Source: Buchnera aphidicola (Anoecia oenotherae)
GTDB lineage: Bacteria > Pseudomonadota > Gammaproteobacteria > Enterobacterales > Enterobacteriaceae
Length of the DNA: 64,000 nucleotides
Assembly (NCBI RefSeq): GCF_005080765.1
Contig: NZ_CP033012.1
Span: 424,785-488,784, forward strand
Direction of reading: 5' to 3'
A program made the position numbers and the translations under genes. Of the stretch, positions 10,152-21,245 are shown in pieces (the stretch's first letter is position 1; the number at the start of each line of letters is the position of its first letter). Below the pieces are notes generated by a model. That model ran no database searches. It was given only the letters and a program-made list of their open reading frames with translations, and was not told the DNA's origin.

Positions 10152-11741
10152 AACTAATTTGTATGATCAAGATTATTTAAAATTAAAATTATACTTTTTA
10201 TATAAAAATATATACATAGTATAATTATTTATTATAATATTAAAAATATTAAAAATAAATCTTTTTATAAAAAATATATATTGTATAAATATATATTTTA
10301 TACATTTTGTATAATAGAAATATATATCTATATATTTATATAAATTTAAAAATAGAATAATTAAATAATTGTAATAATTATTAATTTTATTCAATTTTAC
10401 AAATTTAAATTTAATAAATATATAAAATAATTTTTTTATAAAATTAAAAAAAAAAGTAAGTCATTAATATATTCTAATTTTAATTTAATTATCAAAAATA
10501 TAAATTAACTTATAAGTATATAATTATACATATATTATAAACAAATATAATTAAAAATGTTTAACTCAAAAAACTTATTTAACAAAAGTAATTTTATTTA
10601 TAAAATGAACTATTTATTTTAATTTATCACAAATATAAGAAAATTATTTTTATAATATTTATATACATATCTTTAAAATTAAATTTTAATAACAATACAT
10701 ACATACTAAAAAAAATTTAGTATTTTTATATCTAAAAAACACTTATTTTTATAATTGACATACAAATATATAAGAATATATATTGAAAGTTTTTTGCATA
10801 TAAAACCATATGTATAATTACAATTATTACTAATATATTTTAAGTAAATGTTAAGATTAAAAAAAATATATATATGATATATATATATATACTGTATAAA
10901 AATTCATTAAAAATATAATTAGAAATTTTTTTTAAAAATACATACTTTTAATAATAAGTTTTTCTAATAATTTTTTATAACTATTTTAAAAATTTATAAA
11001 GTAATTACTAATATAATAATCATATCTATAATTTATAGAAGATATTTTTTTGTATATTAGAATAAATAAGAAAAAAGAAATAAAAAAAGATATAAGAAAA
11101 TGCTACTATATCTATTTTAAATACAGGTGAATTATTTTTAATATATTAAAAATGATTTAAAATATACTAAAAATATAAAACATATACATATATACCTATA
11201 TAACTAAAAATATTAAAGAGTAAATAAAAATTCTATGAATATATAATATTCACTATATTTTTTCTTCATTTAAATAATAATAGTAAATACCATATTACTA
11301 TACAAAAATCGTACTAAGTTATTTTAATATTCTATATTATATAAAATATTAAATAAAAAAGATGAGATAAGCACAAAAATTTCAATAAAAATGAGAAAAA
11401 TCAGATAATAGTTACTAACTATACTATATTTAATTAAATAAAAATTTGTTTGAATTTAACAAATAGATTCAAAATATATTTAACAAAAAAGTTCTAATAA
11501 ATAAATTATTTTAATTTTTAAAATGTAAACAATTAGTATTAAAACAATAAAAAGATTTTTTTTAAAAAATTATATAATTAATACTTCTATATATATATAT
11601 TATAGACTAATTATTGTTTTTTAATATATCAACTAAAATGTTTTTTACCCTAAATTATTTTTTAGAACTCTATACAAATAAAAAAATAAATAAATAAATA
11701 AAAACATTTATTTAAAACTTTTTAAAACTAGGTTAATAATA
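10152..11741. other. Long AT-rich gap without genes
   Basis: About 1.6 kb with extremely low GC. It contains short TA-rich microsatellites (for example around 10867-10892) and AAAT repeats near 11683-11701. The only open stretch over 200 bases (10173-10394, minus strand) encodes an Ile/Tyr/Asn/Lys-only peptide typical of random AT sequence. In E. coli thiL, pgpA, dxs, ispA, xseB and yajR lie between nusB and cyoE; I could not recognise remnants of any. The last bases (AGGTT at 11731-11735) form the tusE ribosome-binding site. Confidence 0.6.
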
Positions 11742-12047
11742 ATGAATATAGATTCTAAAGGATATTTACTAAACTATAAAAAATGGGACTTTAACATAGC
11801 TAATAGAATAGCAGTAAAAGAATCTTTAATTCTCAATACAGATCATTGGAAAATCATTTTTTTTATTCGACAATTTTATTGCGAATACCATATATTTCCT
11901 TCATTAAGAATAATCATTCACAATATGAAAAAAAAATATAGTAAAAAAAAATTTAATAGCCAGTATTTATTCTTACTATTTCCAAAAGGACCATTAAAAC
12001 AAGCAAGTAAAATAGCTGGACTTCCTAGACCAAATATTTGCTTATAA
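11742..12047 (+). CDS. tusE: TusE, sulfurtransferase (DsrC/TusE family)
   Basis: Final carrier of the Tus sulfur relay that delivers persulfide sulfur to MnmA for 2-thiouridine at the wobble base of tRNA-Glu, -Lys and -Gln. It has 101 residues (E. coli 109; about eight N-terminal residues shorter). The family signature is clear: GYLLNYKKW, DHWKIIFFIRQFYCEY, PSLRIIIHNM, then LFPKGPLKQASKIAGLPRP. The conserved penultimate cysteine that carries the persulfide is present (Cys100). An AGGTT site 7 bases upstream supports the ATG at 11742. The gene is convergent with cyoE and lies alone after the large gap. Whether tusABCD are retained cannot be seen here. Confidence 0.92.
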   Translation: MNIDSKGYLLNYKKWDFNIANRIAVKESLILNTDHWKIIFFIRQFYCEYHIFPSLRIIIHNMKKKYSKKKFNSQYLFLLFPKGPLKQASKIAGLPRPNICL

Positions 12048-12097
12048 CTTGTAATCATTCTAAACATCAAATTATATATAATATATAGTAAATTTAT

Positions 12098-12958
12098 TTA
12101 TAATAAATAAAAATTATCTATCATCATTACTAATACATTTACACACATTGTTAATAAAGAAAAAATAAATAATTTTTTAGACCATAAGTATAAATTTACG
12201 TTTTTAAATAAACCATAAATAGCTAGAAATAACCATAAAAAAGAAAATATTCCTAATATTATAAAGTATTGTATTTTAACATATGAAAAGTACAATAAAA
12301 TTGCATTAACAATAATATAAAAAAAAATAAATAAAATGATGTATATTTTAGTTATTTTTATATTTTTATAAATAGGCAATATTGGTATTCCTGATTTTCT
12401 ATAATCTTCTAAAGAATATAAAGATATAGAATAAAAATGCGATATTTGCCAAAATATCAATGATATATATAGTAATAAAGAACACAAATCAATTTTATTT
12501 TTAACCGAACAATAACCTATAACAGGAGGAATAGCTCCTGATAATGATCCAATAAAAGTTGAATATACAGAATATCTTTTAGTGAATAATGTATATACAA
12601 ATACATATATAAAAAAAGCAAATGCAATTAAATAAAAACATAGTTTATTAACATAAAAATAAATAATATTAAAACCTAATATTGCTAATAAAATACCATA
12701 TATAAAAACGTGCTGAATTGGTATTAAATTTTTAGGTAATACTCTATTTTTTGTCCTTTTCATTTTTTTATCTAAATCTATGTCAATAATGTTATTAAAA
12801 ACACAAGCAGAAGCAATAACAAAAAGAGTACCAGTTAAAGAAAAAAGCAATAAATCCCAAATAACTGTTCCTCTAGATGCTAAGAAAAATCCTCCAATTA
12901 AAGAGATTAAGTTACCAATTATAATTCTAGGTTTTACAACCTTAAAATAATTTATCAT
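12098..12958 (-). CDS. cyoE: CyoE, protoheme IX farnesyltransferase
   Basis: UbiA-family integral membrane prenyltransferase that converts heme B to heme O, the cofactor of cytochrome bo oxidase. It has 286 residues (E. coli 296). The first Asp-rich motif is FNNIIDIDLDKKMKRTKNR, and the second conserved loop appears as EDYRKSGIPILP. Other family segments are GNLISLIGGF and YGLFIGS-like STFIGSLSGAIPPVIGYC. Many hydrophobic segments follow, as expected for about nine helices. It is the last gene of the cyoABCDE cluster, 22 bp downstream of cyoD. Confidence 0.97.
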   Translation of the reverse strand: MINYFKVVKPRIIIGNLISLIGGFFLASRGTVIWDLLLFSLTGTLFVIASACVFNNIIDIDLDKKMKRTKNRVLPKNLIPIQHVFIYGILLAILGFNIIYFYVNKLCFYLIAFAFFIYVFVYTLFTKRYSVYSTFIGSLSGAIPPVIGYCSVKNKIDLCSLLLYISLIFWQISHFYSISLYSLEDYRKSGIPILPIYKNIKITKIYIILFIFFYIIVNAILLYFSYVKIQYFIILGIFSFLWLFLAIYGLFKNVNLYLWSKKLFIFSLLTMCVNVLVMMIDNFYLL

Positions 12959-12980
12959 AAGTTATTATTTTACAATCAAT

Positions 12981-13334
12981 TTAATATTGATGAATCATAA
13001 CATTATAATGTAAATTATACATAATCCAAGTTGATCCTATTATTATTATCAACATAATTATAAAAGTAAATAATAAAAAAACAATATTCCAAAAATTACC
13101 CATAGAATCTTTTAAATGTAAAAAATAATATATTTGAAAAAAAATTTGCAAACAACAACAAAGTAAAATTATTAAATTTGTATAAATCTTACTATTCAAA
13201 ACATTTATTTTTTTTTCTATTAAAAAAAATGGAATAAAAGATAAACAAACAGAAAAAATAAAACCAAAAAAATACGAATATATATTGCTTTTTATAAAAT
13301 TATTTTTTTCTTTGCTATGTTTTTTTATAATCAT
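12981..13334 (-). CDS. cyoD: CyoD, cytochrome bo ubiquinol oxidase subunit IV
   Basis: Small three-helix accessory subunit of the cytochrome bo complex. Starting at the ATG at 13334 it has 117 residues (E. coli 109). The frame is open a further 26 codons upstream, but that part lies inside cyoC and has no resemblance to the family. The chosen ATG overlaps the cyoC stop as ATGA, a common translational-coupling arrangement. The C-terminal signature GSTWIMYNLHYNVMIHQ closely matches E. coli (GSIWIMWNLNYNMMMH), and FFQIYYFLHLK corresponds to the central helix. Confidence 0.95.
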   Translation of the reverse strand: MIIKKHSKEKNNFIKSNIYSYFFGFIFSVCLSFIPFFLIEKKINVLNSKIYTNLIILLCCCLQIFFQIYYFLHLKDSMGNFWNIVFLLFTFIIMLIIIIGSTWIMYNLHYNVMIHQY

Positions 13335-13951
13335 AAAGCACCAATTAAATAAACAAAAGTATATATACAAATCCATATTATGTCTAAGAAATGCCAAAAT
13401 AGTCCTAAACAAAAAAAATCATTTATTAAAGTCGAAGAATAATTTTTCTTGAATGCTAGTTGAATAATCAAAACTACCATCCATATTATTCCTATAAACA
13501 CATGAATGCCATGTGTTGCTAATAGCGTAAAAAAAGAAGATAAAAAAGCATTTTTTGTAGGTCCGTATCCATGTAATATAAGTGTATATAACTCAACATA
13601 TTCAGTGAATATGAAATAACATCCTAATATAAAAGATACAATAAAAGTAAAATATGCTTTTTTTAAATGATTTTTTAGTAAAAAATGCATAGATATCCCA
13701 TAAGAAACCGAACTAAATAATAGTAAAATAGTTTCTAAAATAACAGTATTTATTTTAAATAATGAATTTTTTTGTAAAAAATATGGACAACTACTATGCA
13801 TAACTGAATATACAGAAAACAAAGTTGCAAAAATAATACAGTCGCTCATTAAATAGATCCAAAAACCAAACGTTTTTTTTCTATCTAATATAAAATTAAA
13901 TTTTTCATGGTGTAGTTCTTTTTTTTCTTTTAAAATTTTATTTTCTATCAT
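13331..13951 (-). CDS. cyoC: CyoC, cytochrome bo ubiquinol oxidase subunit III
   Basis: Heme-copper oxidase subunit III, five transmembrane helices. It has 206 residues (E. coli 204). Recognisable segments are [66 protein letters not shown] and [19 protein letters not shown]. It overlaps cyoB by 14 bases at its start and cyoD by 4 bases at its end, so the cluster is tightly packed and surely a single transcript. Confidence 0.97.
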   Translation of the reverse strand: MIENKILKEKKELHHEKFNFILDRKKTFGFWIYLMSDCIIFATLFSVYSVMHSSCPYFLQKNSLFKINTVILETILLLFSSVSYGISMHFLLKNHLKKAYFTFIVSFILGCYFIFTEYVELYTLILHGYGPTKNAFLSSFFTLLATHGIHVFIGIIWMVVLIIQLAFKKNYSSTLINDFFCLGLFWHFLDIIWICIYTFVYLIGAL

Positions 13952-15938
13952 AAGCTTTCTTTTTATTTAAATGTTTAATCCACTGACTTTCTATTTTTAA
14001 AACATCATTAGATGTTATAATTTGTTTATTGCTTTTAATAAAACTTCTAACTATTATTAACATTAATATAAAGACAAGTGAAAAAGAGAATAACCACCAA
14101 ATATGCCATACAGCAGAAAATCCTAAAAAAGTAGAAAAAAGTCCAATTAAAACCCCATATTTAGAATTTGTTGGCATTTTAAAAAAATATTGTTTTTCAT
14201 GTAATATATTTTTTTTTATCTTTTTATTTTTTGAAAACCAAAAAGCATCTCTATTTGTTATATTCGGTATTTTTGAAAAATTATAAAATGGAGGAGGAGA
14301 AGAAACAGACCACTCTAAAGTTCTTCCATCCCAAGGATCTCCAGAAAAATCTATATTCTTTTTTCTATTCTTTATAGAGAAATAAAATTGAATTACTTGA
14401 CTTATTATTCCCAATAAAATTAAAAATACTCCTATACCTGAAATTAATAATAAAGTATGAAATTCTGGATCAATGTTTTGACTAATACGACGTGTCATAC
14501 CCATAAATCCTAATAAATATAAAGGCATAAACGCAATAAAAAATCCAGTAATCCAAAATAAAAAAGCTATTTTTCCCCAAAATTCGTTTAAAACAAACCC
14601 AAAACATTTTGGAAACCAATAGTTTATTCCTGCAAAACATCCAAAAATCACTCCTCCAATGATCATATTATGAAAATGTGCTATTAAAAATAAACTATTA
14701 TGTAATACAAAATCAAGTGCTGGTATAGATAGTAATACTCCCGTCATACCTCCAATAGTAAAAGAAATTAAAAATCCTATAGTCCATAACATTGAAGAAT
14801 GCATTTCAATTCTTCCTTTGTACATAGTAAATAACCAATTAAAGATTTTTACTCCAGTAGGAATTGATATAATCATTGTAGCTATACTAAAAAAAGAATT
14901 CACATTAGATCCTGCTCCCATAGTAAAAAAATGGTGCAACCAAACTATGAAAGATAAAATAGTAATAACTATTGTAGCCCATACTAACGAAACATATCCA
15001 AATAAAGTTTTTTTAGAAAACGTAGAAACAATTTCAGAAAAAATTCCAAATACAGGTAAAATTAAAATATAAACTTCTGGATGACCCCAAATCCAAATTA
15101 AATTAATATACATCATAGGATTTCCATAAAAATCATTTGTAAAAAAATGGAATCCAAAATATCTATCTAAACTTAATAATGATAAAGTAGTTGTTAAAAC
15201 TGGAAAAGAAATTAAAATTAATAGATTTGAGCATAGAGATGTCCAAGTAAAAACTGGCATTTTAAACATACTCATTCCTGGTGCTCGTAATTGTATAATA
15301 GTCACTAGAAAATTAATTGCTGTTAAAGTTGTTCCTATACCTGAAATTTGCAAACTCCAAATCCAATAATCAACTCCTACTCCTGGACTATATATTATTT
15401 CTGATAATGGAGGGTATGCCAACCAACCTGTAGCCGCAAATTCTCCAATTCCTAACGAAATATTAATTAATATTGCTCCACTTACAGTTAACCAAAAACT
15501 TAAATTATTCAGAAATGGAAAAGCAACATCTCTTGCCCCAATTTGCAATGGAATAATAAAATTCATAAATCCAATTATTAAAGGCATAGCTACAAAAAAA
15601 ATCATTATGACACCATGTGCAGTAAATATTTGATCATAATGATGCGGCGGTAAAAAACCTGAACTATGATTTAATGTTGAAGCTAGAATCTGTTGAATTC
15701 TCATCATAATAGCATCTGTAAAACCACGAAATAACATTACAAAAGCAAGAACCATATACATTATACCTATAGTTTTATGGTCAACCGAAGTAATCCAAAT
15801 ATTCCATAAGTCATTCCATTTTCTTATATATGTAATATATGAAATGATAATACTTCCAATAGTTATTATTATAAGATAAGTAATCATGATTATAGGTTCA
15901 TGATAAGGAATAGATTGTAAATTTAATTTACCAAACAT
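13938..15938 (-). CDS. cyoB: CyoB, cytochrome bo ubiquinol oxidase subunit I
   Basis: Catalytic subunit with heme b, heme o3 and CuB; it oxidises ubiquinol, reduces oxygen to water and pumps protons. From the ATG at 15938 ([16 protein letters not shown]) it has 666 residues (E. coli 663). The frame extends seven codons further, but TAGGAA just before this ATG is its ribosome-binding site. All metal ligands are visible: DQIFTAHG (heme b), [12 protein letters not shown] (CuB His with the cross-linked Tyr), WLHHFFTMG (CuB His pair) and LIAHFHN (hemes o3 and b). [18 protein letters not shown] is the conserved C-terminal linker. It is among the best conserved proteins of the window, consistent with strict dependence on aerobic respiration. 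Confidence 0.98.
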   Translation of the reverse strand: MFGKLNLQSIPYHEPIIMITYLIIITIGSIIISYITYIRKWNDLWNIWITSVDHKTIGIMYMVLAFVMLFRGFTDAIMMRIQQILASTLNHSSGFLPPHHYDQIFTAHGVIMIFFVAMPLIIGFMNFIIPLQIGARDVAFPFLNNLSFWLTVSGAILINISLGIGEFAATGWLAYPPLSEIIYSPGVGVDYWIWSLQISGIGTTLTAINFLVTIIQLRAPGMSMFKMPVFTWTSLCSNLLILISFPVLTTTLSLLSLDRYFGFHFFTNDFYGNPMMYINLIWIWGHPEVYILILPVFGIFSEIVSTFSKKTLFGYVSLVWATIVITILSFIVWLHHFFTMGAGSNVNSFFSIATMIISIPTGVKIFNWLFTMYKGRIEMHSSMLWTIGFLISFTIGGMTGVLLSIPALDFVLHNSLFLIAHFHNMIIGGVIFGCFAGINYWFPKCFGFVLNEFWGKIAFLFWITGFFIAFMPLYLLGFMGMTRRISQNIDPEFHTLLLISGIGVFLILLGIISQVIQFYFSIKNRKKNIDFSGDPWDGRTLEWSVSSPPPFYNFSKIPNITNRDAFWFSKNKKIKKNILHEKQYFFKMPTNSKYGVLIGLFSTFLGFSAVWHIWWLFSFSLVFILMLIIVRSFIKSNKQIITSNDVLKIESQWIKHLNKKKAYDRK

Positions 15939-15987
15939 TTTTTTTCCTAAAATAATCATTTTTAATTTTATAAAATTAAAAATTTAA

Positions 15988-16848
15988 TTATGGATAAAAT
16001 TGATTAATTATATCCGTAAATATTTTTGAATACACACTAGAAAAATATTCTATATTATGATTTTGATTAGGAACAGAAATTTTTTTAAAATCATAAAAAT
16101 TATTTATATGTTTTTTAGAATTTTTAACTTTATTAACCCATTTCATAAAAATTTTAGTATTTTTACTAGATATAACTGAAAATTTCATTCCAGAAAATCC
16201 TTCTCCGCTATAATTTGCAGAAATTCCTTTAAATACTCCTATTTTATTAGAAATAAGATGTAAAGTTGTTTTCATTCCTGCCATAGCATATATTTGACTA
16301 CCAAGTGAAGGAATAAAAAAAGAATTCATATTAGAATTAGATGTTATTTTAAAAATGATAGGTACGTTTATTGGAATAGAAATTTCATTTATAGTTGCTA
16401 TATTATATTGAGGATAAATAAATAACCATTTCCAATCTAAAGAAACAACATTTATATAAATTGGCTTTTTATCTTTTTCTAAAAAAATGCTTCTTTTTGG
16501 ATCTAAATCATGCGTTGATTTCCATGTCATCTTTGCTAAAAAAAATATAATTATTATTGGAACTGTCCAAACTATAATTTCTACTGGTTTTGAATGACTC
16601 CAATTTGGATCATAATTTGCATTTTTTCTAGAAGATCGGTATAAAAAAGAAAAGAGTAAAGTCATTACAATTACTGGAACTACAATCAATAACATAATTA
16701 AAAAAGCTGTAATTAATAATTCATATTGTTGAGTGGCTATTATCCCTTTTCCATTTAAAATGCCATTATAACTACAACCATATAACAGTAAAATAGCACT
16801 ACTAATTAAAAAAATTTTAAAAACTTTACTTTTTTTTATAAATTTCAT
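15988..16848 (-). CDS. cyoA: CyoA, cytochrome bo ubiquinol oxidase subunit II
   Basis: Subunit II of the quinol oxidase, with a periplasmic cupredoxin domain lacking CuA. It has 286 residues from the ATG at 16848 (E. coli 315). An upstream in-frame TTG at 16854 is less likely because TAGGTT ends only two bases before it, while it lies 8 bases from the ATG. A lipoprotein signal peptide ends in LLLYGC with Cys25 as the acylation site. Two transmembrane helices follow, then NWSHSKPVEIIVWTVPI, DWKWLFIYPQ, NSFFIPSLGSQIYAMAGM and YSGEGFSGMKF. The Met/His-rich E. coli tail is missing. It is the first gene of the cyo cluster. Confidence 0.97.
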   Translation of the reverse strand: MKFIKKSKVFKIFLISSAILLLYGCSYNGILNGKGIIATQQYELLITAFLIMLLIVVPVIVMTLLFSFLYRSSRKNANYDPNWSHSKPVEIIVWTVPIIIIFFLAKMTWKSTHDLDPKRSIFLEKDKKPIYINVVSLDWKWLFIYPQYNIATINEISIPINVPIIFKITSNSNMNSFFIPSLGSQIYAMAGMKTTLHLISNKIGVFKGISANYSGEGFSGMKFSVISSKNTKIFMKWVNKVKNSKKHINNFYDFKKISVPNQNHNIEYFSSVYSKIFTDIINQFYP

Positions 16849-17041
16849 TTGCAAACCTAATTAGATTATAAATAAAATTACTTGTTTAATATTTTTACCT
16901 AACATAAGTTAATGTATAAAATATTAATATAACTAGTAAATTTTTGCTATATGTACAAAATAACTTATAATAATTTAATTAAAAACAATTAACTTTAATT
17001 TTATTATTATAATATTAATATTATTTAATAAAGAGTATTTT

Positions 17042-17341
17042 ATGAAAAATTTGTTAAAAAAAATTTTACAAAAAAATTTATCTACTACTACTTTACTAAT
17101 TTTTAATAATAGTAAATTTCATTTAATAAAAAAAAATCATAGTCATTATAAATTAATTATTGTATCTGAACGTTTTTCTTCCTTATCCTTAATACGTAGA
17201 CATCAACTAGTGAATTCAATTTTATTAAAAAATAACATTTCTATTTATTCTATTGATTTATATACTTATACACAAATAGAATGGAATACTAAAAAAAATA
17301 GTGAAAGTTATAAAATTATTTGTTCAAATAAACGATCTTAA
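17042..17341 (+). CDS. bolA: BolA family protein
   Basis: Small BolA-fold protein that works with monothiol glutaredoxins in iron-sulfur cluster handling; in E. coli BolA also affects cell shape and stress response. It has 99 residues (E. coli 105). The family core is visible as HYKLIIVSERFSSLSLIRRHQLVNSIL followed by YSIDLYTYTQIEW, including the conserved RRHQ segment and an invariant His. AAGAG before the ATG is a plausible ribosome-binding site. In E. coli ampG and yajG lie between cyoA and bolA; both are gone. It precedes tig as in E. coli. Confidence 0.93.
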   Translation: MKNLLKKILQKNLSTTTLLIFNNSKFHLIKKNHSHYKLIIVSERFSSLSLIRRHQLVNSILLKNNISIYSIDLYTYTQIEWNTKKNSESYKIICSNKRS

Positions 17342-17698
17342 TAAGATGAGTAATAATTAATTTTAAATCAATAGAAATATATTCATATATATTTAATAAA
17401 TGTTTAAATTATATGTAATATCTAATTATTATATAAAATAAAACATAGTATATTATACTTGATAATTATGTTTTTTGATCAATTTAAACTATATAACGCT
17501 ACTAATTATTTAGTACCTTTAAAGTATTAGTAACAATAATTACTACATGTACATTTCATTTTTCTATAACTGTTATTAATTTATGTAATTTTTAAACGTA
17601 AATTAAAAGTAAAATAAAAATAAAAAAATTTTTATTTCTTTAGATTCTATACATATTTTATAAATGTATTTAAATAATTATACTTTATTGGAATTAGT
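17342..17698. other. Intergenic region between bolA and tig
   Basis: 357 AT-rich bases without an open frame of interest. It may carry the tig promoter, but several weak TTGAT/TATAT combinations compete and none stands out. TGGAATT close to 17690 is the likely tig ribosome-binding site. Confidence 0.5.
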
Positions 17699-18988
17699 AT
17701 GAAAAAGAAAAAAAAAGAAAATAAAACAATCACATCTCATTTAGTAACATTAAACATTAGCAAACAAGAATTTTTAAAAAGAATAAATCTAGAAAGTATA
17801 ATATTAAAAAAAAATATATCTCTACATGGTTTCAGAAAAGGAAAAGTGCCATTAAATATTATATATGAAATGCATAAAAATGAAATTATGCAAAAATCAC
17901 TTACATATCTGATGGAAAAAAATTTTTTAGATTATCTTAATAAAAAAAAATGTAAAATATTAGAATATCCAAAATATATTTTTCAGGGATATTCTCTTAA
18001 TAAAACTATTACTTATTCCGTTAAGTTTTATGAATATTTATCCCCTTCGATACAATCAATAAAAAATACTACAATCATAAAGCCAATAATTAATATTACT
18101 AATTCAGATAAATCTTTTTATTTAAAAAAAATATATAAAAATTATTTATCATGGAAAAACACATCTTATTCGCTAATACAAAAGTCAGATAAAATTACTA
18201 TCGATTATGAATTAAAGTTTAATAACCTATATATTGAAAAATATAAAACAAAAAATTTTTCTTTTACTATAGAAAACAAATTGCTTTTTTCTGAAATTCG
18301 AAACAAACTATTAGGACATAAAATAGGCGATATTTGTAATATATATAAAACATTTTCGTCAAATTATTGTGAAAAAGAACTTAAAGGAAAAAAAGTAAAA
18401 ATTGTAATTTTAATCAAAAATGTAGAAAAACCATGTTTGTCTATTTCAAAAAAAAGAGAATTTTTAAAAAAAATTAAAAATAATTTATTTAATACTATTA
18501 AAAAAAAAATAAAAATAGAATCAAATGTTTTAAAAAAAATATATATTAAAAAACAAGTTATTAATAATATTTTAAAAAGAAATTCTATATCTTTCCCAAA
18601 AAAAATAATAAAAGAAGAAATGGATTTAATATATAAGTATTATAATGTTAAATATAAAAAAAATTTTAGATGTTTACTTTCAGTTTATTCAGAAAAAAAA
18701 GTAAAAACTGAAGCTATAAAAAATTTAATTTTAAAATTAACTTTTAAAAAAATTATTAACGATAATCCAATTGTTATTGACAAAAATATTATTCAAAAAT
18801 TTTTTCAAAATTATTTAAAAGAAAAAAATATATATTCAAGATATCTAAATACTTATTACAAAAATACAGAAATAAGAAAAAAAGTAGATAACCATATTAT
18901 AGAAAAGCAAATTTATTTATCTTTACTAAAGATAATGAAAATTATATATAAAAAATATTCTTTTCAACAGTTTTTAAAAAAAATCTAA
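17699..18988 (+). CDS. tig: Trigger factor, ribosome-associated chaperone
   Basis: Binds L23 at the ribosome exit tunnel and shields nascent chains. It has 429 residues (E. coli 432). The ribosome-binding signature is intact as LHGFRKGKVPLNIIY in the N-terminal domain. The central PPIase domain is heavily eroded: the FKBP segment around GQGRMIPGFEDGI in E. coli reads ENKLLFSEIRNKLLGHKIGD here, so prolyl isomerase activity may be lost although the fold and the following LKGKKVKIVILIKNVE remain recognisable. The C-terminal arms are Lys/Asn-rich and divergent. It lies upstream of clpP-clpX-lon as in E. coli. Confidence 0.95.
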   Translation: MKKKKKENKTITSHLVTLNISKQEFLKRINLESIILKKNISLHGFRKGKVPLNIIYEMHKNEIMQKSLTYLMEKNFLDYLNKKKCKILEYPKYIFQGYSLNKTITYSVKFYEYLSPSIQSIKNTTIIKPIINITNSDKSFYLKKIYKNYLSWKNTSYSLIQKSDKITIDYELKFNNLYIEKYKTKNFSFTIENKLLFSEIRNKLLGHKIGDICNIYKTFSSNYCEKELKGKKVKIVILIKNVEKPCLSISKKREFLKKIKNNLFNTIKKKIKIESNVLKKIYIKKQVINNILKRNSISFPKKIIKEEMDLIYKYYNVKYKKNFRCLLSVYSEKKVKTEAIKNLILKLTFKKIINDNPIVIDKNIIQKFFQNYLKEKNIYSRYLNTYYKNTEIRKKVDNHIIEKQIYLSLLKIMKIIYKKYSFQQFLKKI

Positions 18989-19174
18989 ACAAATGAAAAT
19001 TTTTAAACAATAAATATTGTATTATCTATATACTATCTTTTAATAATATTCAATGTATTTATATGTTGTATATTTTATATACTAAAATTAAAATGTTTTA
19101 TATATGTAATAATTGTTTTTATTTTTTATAAATTTATCACTTTTAACAAATTAAATATAATTAATAGAAAAAAT

Positions 19175-19801
19175 ATGTATAAAAATAAAATATATCAAAA
19201 TTATGTAAAAAATTATTCACATCTTATTCCTATGGTAGTAGAAAATCATGAAAGAGGAGAAAGATCTTACGATATATATTCTCGTTTATTAAAAGATCGG
19301 ATTATATTTATAACAGGATCTATAGAAGATAATATGGCTAATACCGTAATAGCCCAACTCCTATTTTTAGAATCTGAAGACAAAGATAAAGACATCTTTT
19401 TATATATTAATTCTCCAGGAGGAATTATTAGTGCAGGTATGTCTATTTACGATACAATGCAATTTATAACTCCAGAAGTAAACACTATTTGTATAGGACA
19501 AGCATGTTCTATGGCGGCTTTTTTGCTTGCTGCTGGAAATGTAAAAAAAAGATATTCCCTTCCTAATTCTAGAATTATGATTCATCAACCTTTAGGACAA
19601 TACAAAGGACAAGCATCTGACGTTGAAATACATGCTAAAGAAATTTTGTTTATAAAAAAAAAAATGAATAAAATTCTTGCTGAAATGACTAAAAATACTT
19701 TTGAAAAAATAGAAATGGATACTGAAAGAGATCGTTTTTTAAGTGCTCACGAAGCAAAAGAATATGGTTTAATTGATTCTATCCTAACAACTAGAATATA
19801 A
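19175..19801 (+). CDS. clpP: ClpP, ATP-dependent Clp protease proteolytic subunit
   Basis: Serine peptidase that forms the tetradecameric chamber of ClpXP/ClpAP. It has 208 residues (E. coli 207). The catalytic triad is present: Ser112 (GQACSMAAF), His137 ([10 protein letters not shown]) and Asp186 (TERDRF). Other conserved features are YINSPGG and the N-terminal segment [21 protein letters not shown]. An A11 tract at 19654-19664 sits in frame in FIKKKMNK; it has the same length as the tract that breaks recD, so some transcripts may be shifted. clpX follows 113 bp downstream. Confidence 0.98.
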   Translation: MYKNKIYQNYVKNYSHLIPMVVENHERGERSYDIYSRLLKDRIIFITGSIEDNMANTVIAQLLFLESEDKDKDIFLYINSPGGIISAGMSIYDTMQFITPEVNTICIGQACSMAAFLLAAGNVKKRYSLPNSRIMIHQPLGQYKGQASDVEIHAKEILFIKKKMNKILAEMTKNTFEKIEMDTERDRFLSAHEAKEYGLIDSILTTRI

Positions 19802-19914
19802 ATTCTATTATTTTGTTTAAATTTAACAATTATTTGTATAAATAAAGTTTATATTTTTTATTAGAAATTTATAAACTACAAAATTAAATATAAACTTTAT
19901 ATGTAAGGTTTCTT

Positions 19915-21165
19915 ATGAACGACGATATTAAAAAAAAAGTTGAATCCATGTTATATTGTTCTTTTTGCAATAAGTCTGAAAATAAAATAAAAAAAATTAT
20001 TACTGGAAAAAATGTATCTATTTGTGAAGAATGTATTCTTTTATGTAATAAAATAATTACACAAGAAAAAAATAGCGAAATCAGTCAATTTATGTGTAAA
20101 ATACATTTAACTCCACATGAAATATACGAACATTTAAATCATCATATAATCGGACAAAAAAAATCTAAAAAAATACTTTCTGTAGCAGTATATAATCATT
20201 ATAAACGCATTAAAAAAAACATTTTCGAAAACGATCAAATTGAATGCGAAAAAAGTAATGTTTTACTAATAGGACCAACTGGAAGCGGGAAAACATTATT
20301 AGCTAAAACATTAGCAAAAGTTATAGACGTTCCTTTTGTTATAGTTGACGCCACTACGTTAACTGAAGCAGGATACGTAGGCGAAGACGTTGAAAATATC
20401 ATACAAAAACTATTAAGAACTTGTAATTTTGATATTAAAAAAGCTGAACGAGGAATTATTTATATTGATGAAATAGATAAAATTGCACGAAAATCTGAAA
20501 ACGTTTCTATTACTAGAGATGTTTCTGGAGAAGGAGTGCAACAATCGCTACTAAAAATAATTGAAGGAACAATAACTTCTGTTCCACCTCAAGGTGGAAG
20601 GAAACATCCTAATCAAGAATTTTTACACGTTAACACTTCTAATATTCTATTTATATGTGGTGGAGCTTTTCATGGATTAGAAAAAATTATTTCAAAAAGA
20701 ATCCATACTACTAATTCTATCGGATTTCATTCTGTTCTCAACAATATAAAAAAACATAACTATAATTTATTAGAAAAAATAGAACCCAAGGACTTAATAA
20801 AATTCGGATTAATCCCAGAATTTGTTGGAAGATTACCTATACTTACAAATGTAAAAGAACTAGATTATAAATCTTTATCAAAGATATTAACTAAACCAAA
20901 AAATGCATTAGTTAAACAATATCAAACACTTTTTAAAATTGAAGGGGTAGAATTAAAATTCTGTGATCAGTCTATTAAAGCAATAGCAAAAAAAGCATTA
21001 CGAAAAAATATAGGGGCTAGAGGATTACGTTCTATTTTAGAAAACATTTTATTAGACACTATGTTTAATTTACCTTCTGTTAAGAATGTAAAAAAAATAT
21101 TAATTACAGAAGACACTGTTTATAATAATTCTGATCCAGTATTAATATATAAAACAAAAAATTAA
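19915..21165 (+). CDS. clpX: ClpX, ATP-dependent unfoldase of ClpXP
   Basis: AAA+ unfoldase that recognises substrates and feeds ClpP. It has 416 residues (E. coli 424). The N-terminal zinc-binding domain keeps its four cysteines (C15, C18, C37, C40). Walker A is GPTGSGKT, Walker [12 protein letters not shown], sensor/arginine-finger region [11 protein letters not shown], and sensor 2 [10 protein letters not shown]. The pore-loop region AGYVGEDVE is conserved. AAGG lies 10-13 bases before the ATG. It sits between clpP and lon, the standard enterobacterial order. Confidence 0.98.
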   Translation: MNDDIKKKVESMLYCSFCNKSENKIKKIITGKNVSICEECILLCNKIITQEKNSEISQFMCKIHLTPHEIYEHLNHHIIGQKKSKKILSVAVYNHYKRIKKNIFENDQIECEKSNVLLIGPTGSGKTLLAKTLAKVIDVPFVIVDATTLTEAGYVGEDVENIIQKLLRTCNFDIKKAERGIIYIDEIDKIARKSENVSITRDVSGEGVQQSLLKIIEGTITSVPPQGGRKHPNQEFLHVNTSNILFICGGAFHGLEKIISKRIHTTNSIGFHSVLNNIKKHNYNLLEKIEPKDLIKFGLIPEFVGRLPILTNVKELDYKSLSKILTKPKNALVKQYQTLFKIEGVELKFCDQSIKAIAKKALRKNIGARGLRSILENILLDTMFNLPSVKNVKKILITEDTVYNNSDPVLIYKTKN

Positions 21166-21245
21166 TAAGCATATATATATAACGATAAATACTAATATTA
21201 TTAAAACAATCAAAATGTTCATAAAATACGTTTGTCACATAGTTA

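Noticed and set aside
10173..10394. 73-codon open frame on the minus strand in the gap after nusB
   Set aside because: Only Ile, Tyr, Asn, Lys and Phe codons dominate, there is no ribosome-binding site, and the composition equals that of random AT DNA.
13331..13412. N-terminal extension of CyoD by 26 codons
   Set aside because: It lies entirely inside cyoC, lacks family similarity, and the internal ATG forms the normal ATGA coupling with the cyoC stop.
14029..15072. Open frames on the plus strand within cyoB
   Set aside because: Antisense shadows of a very conserved oxidase gene.
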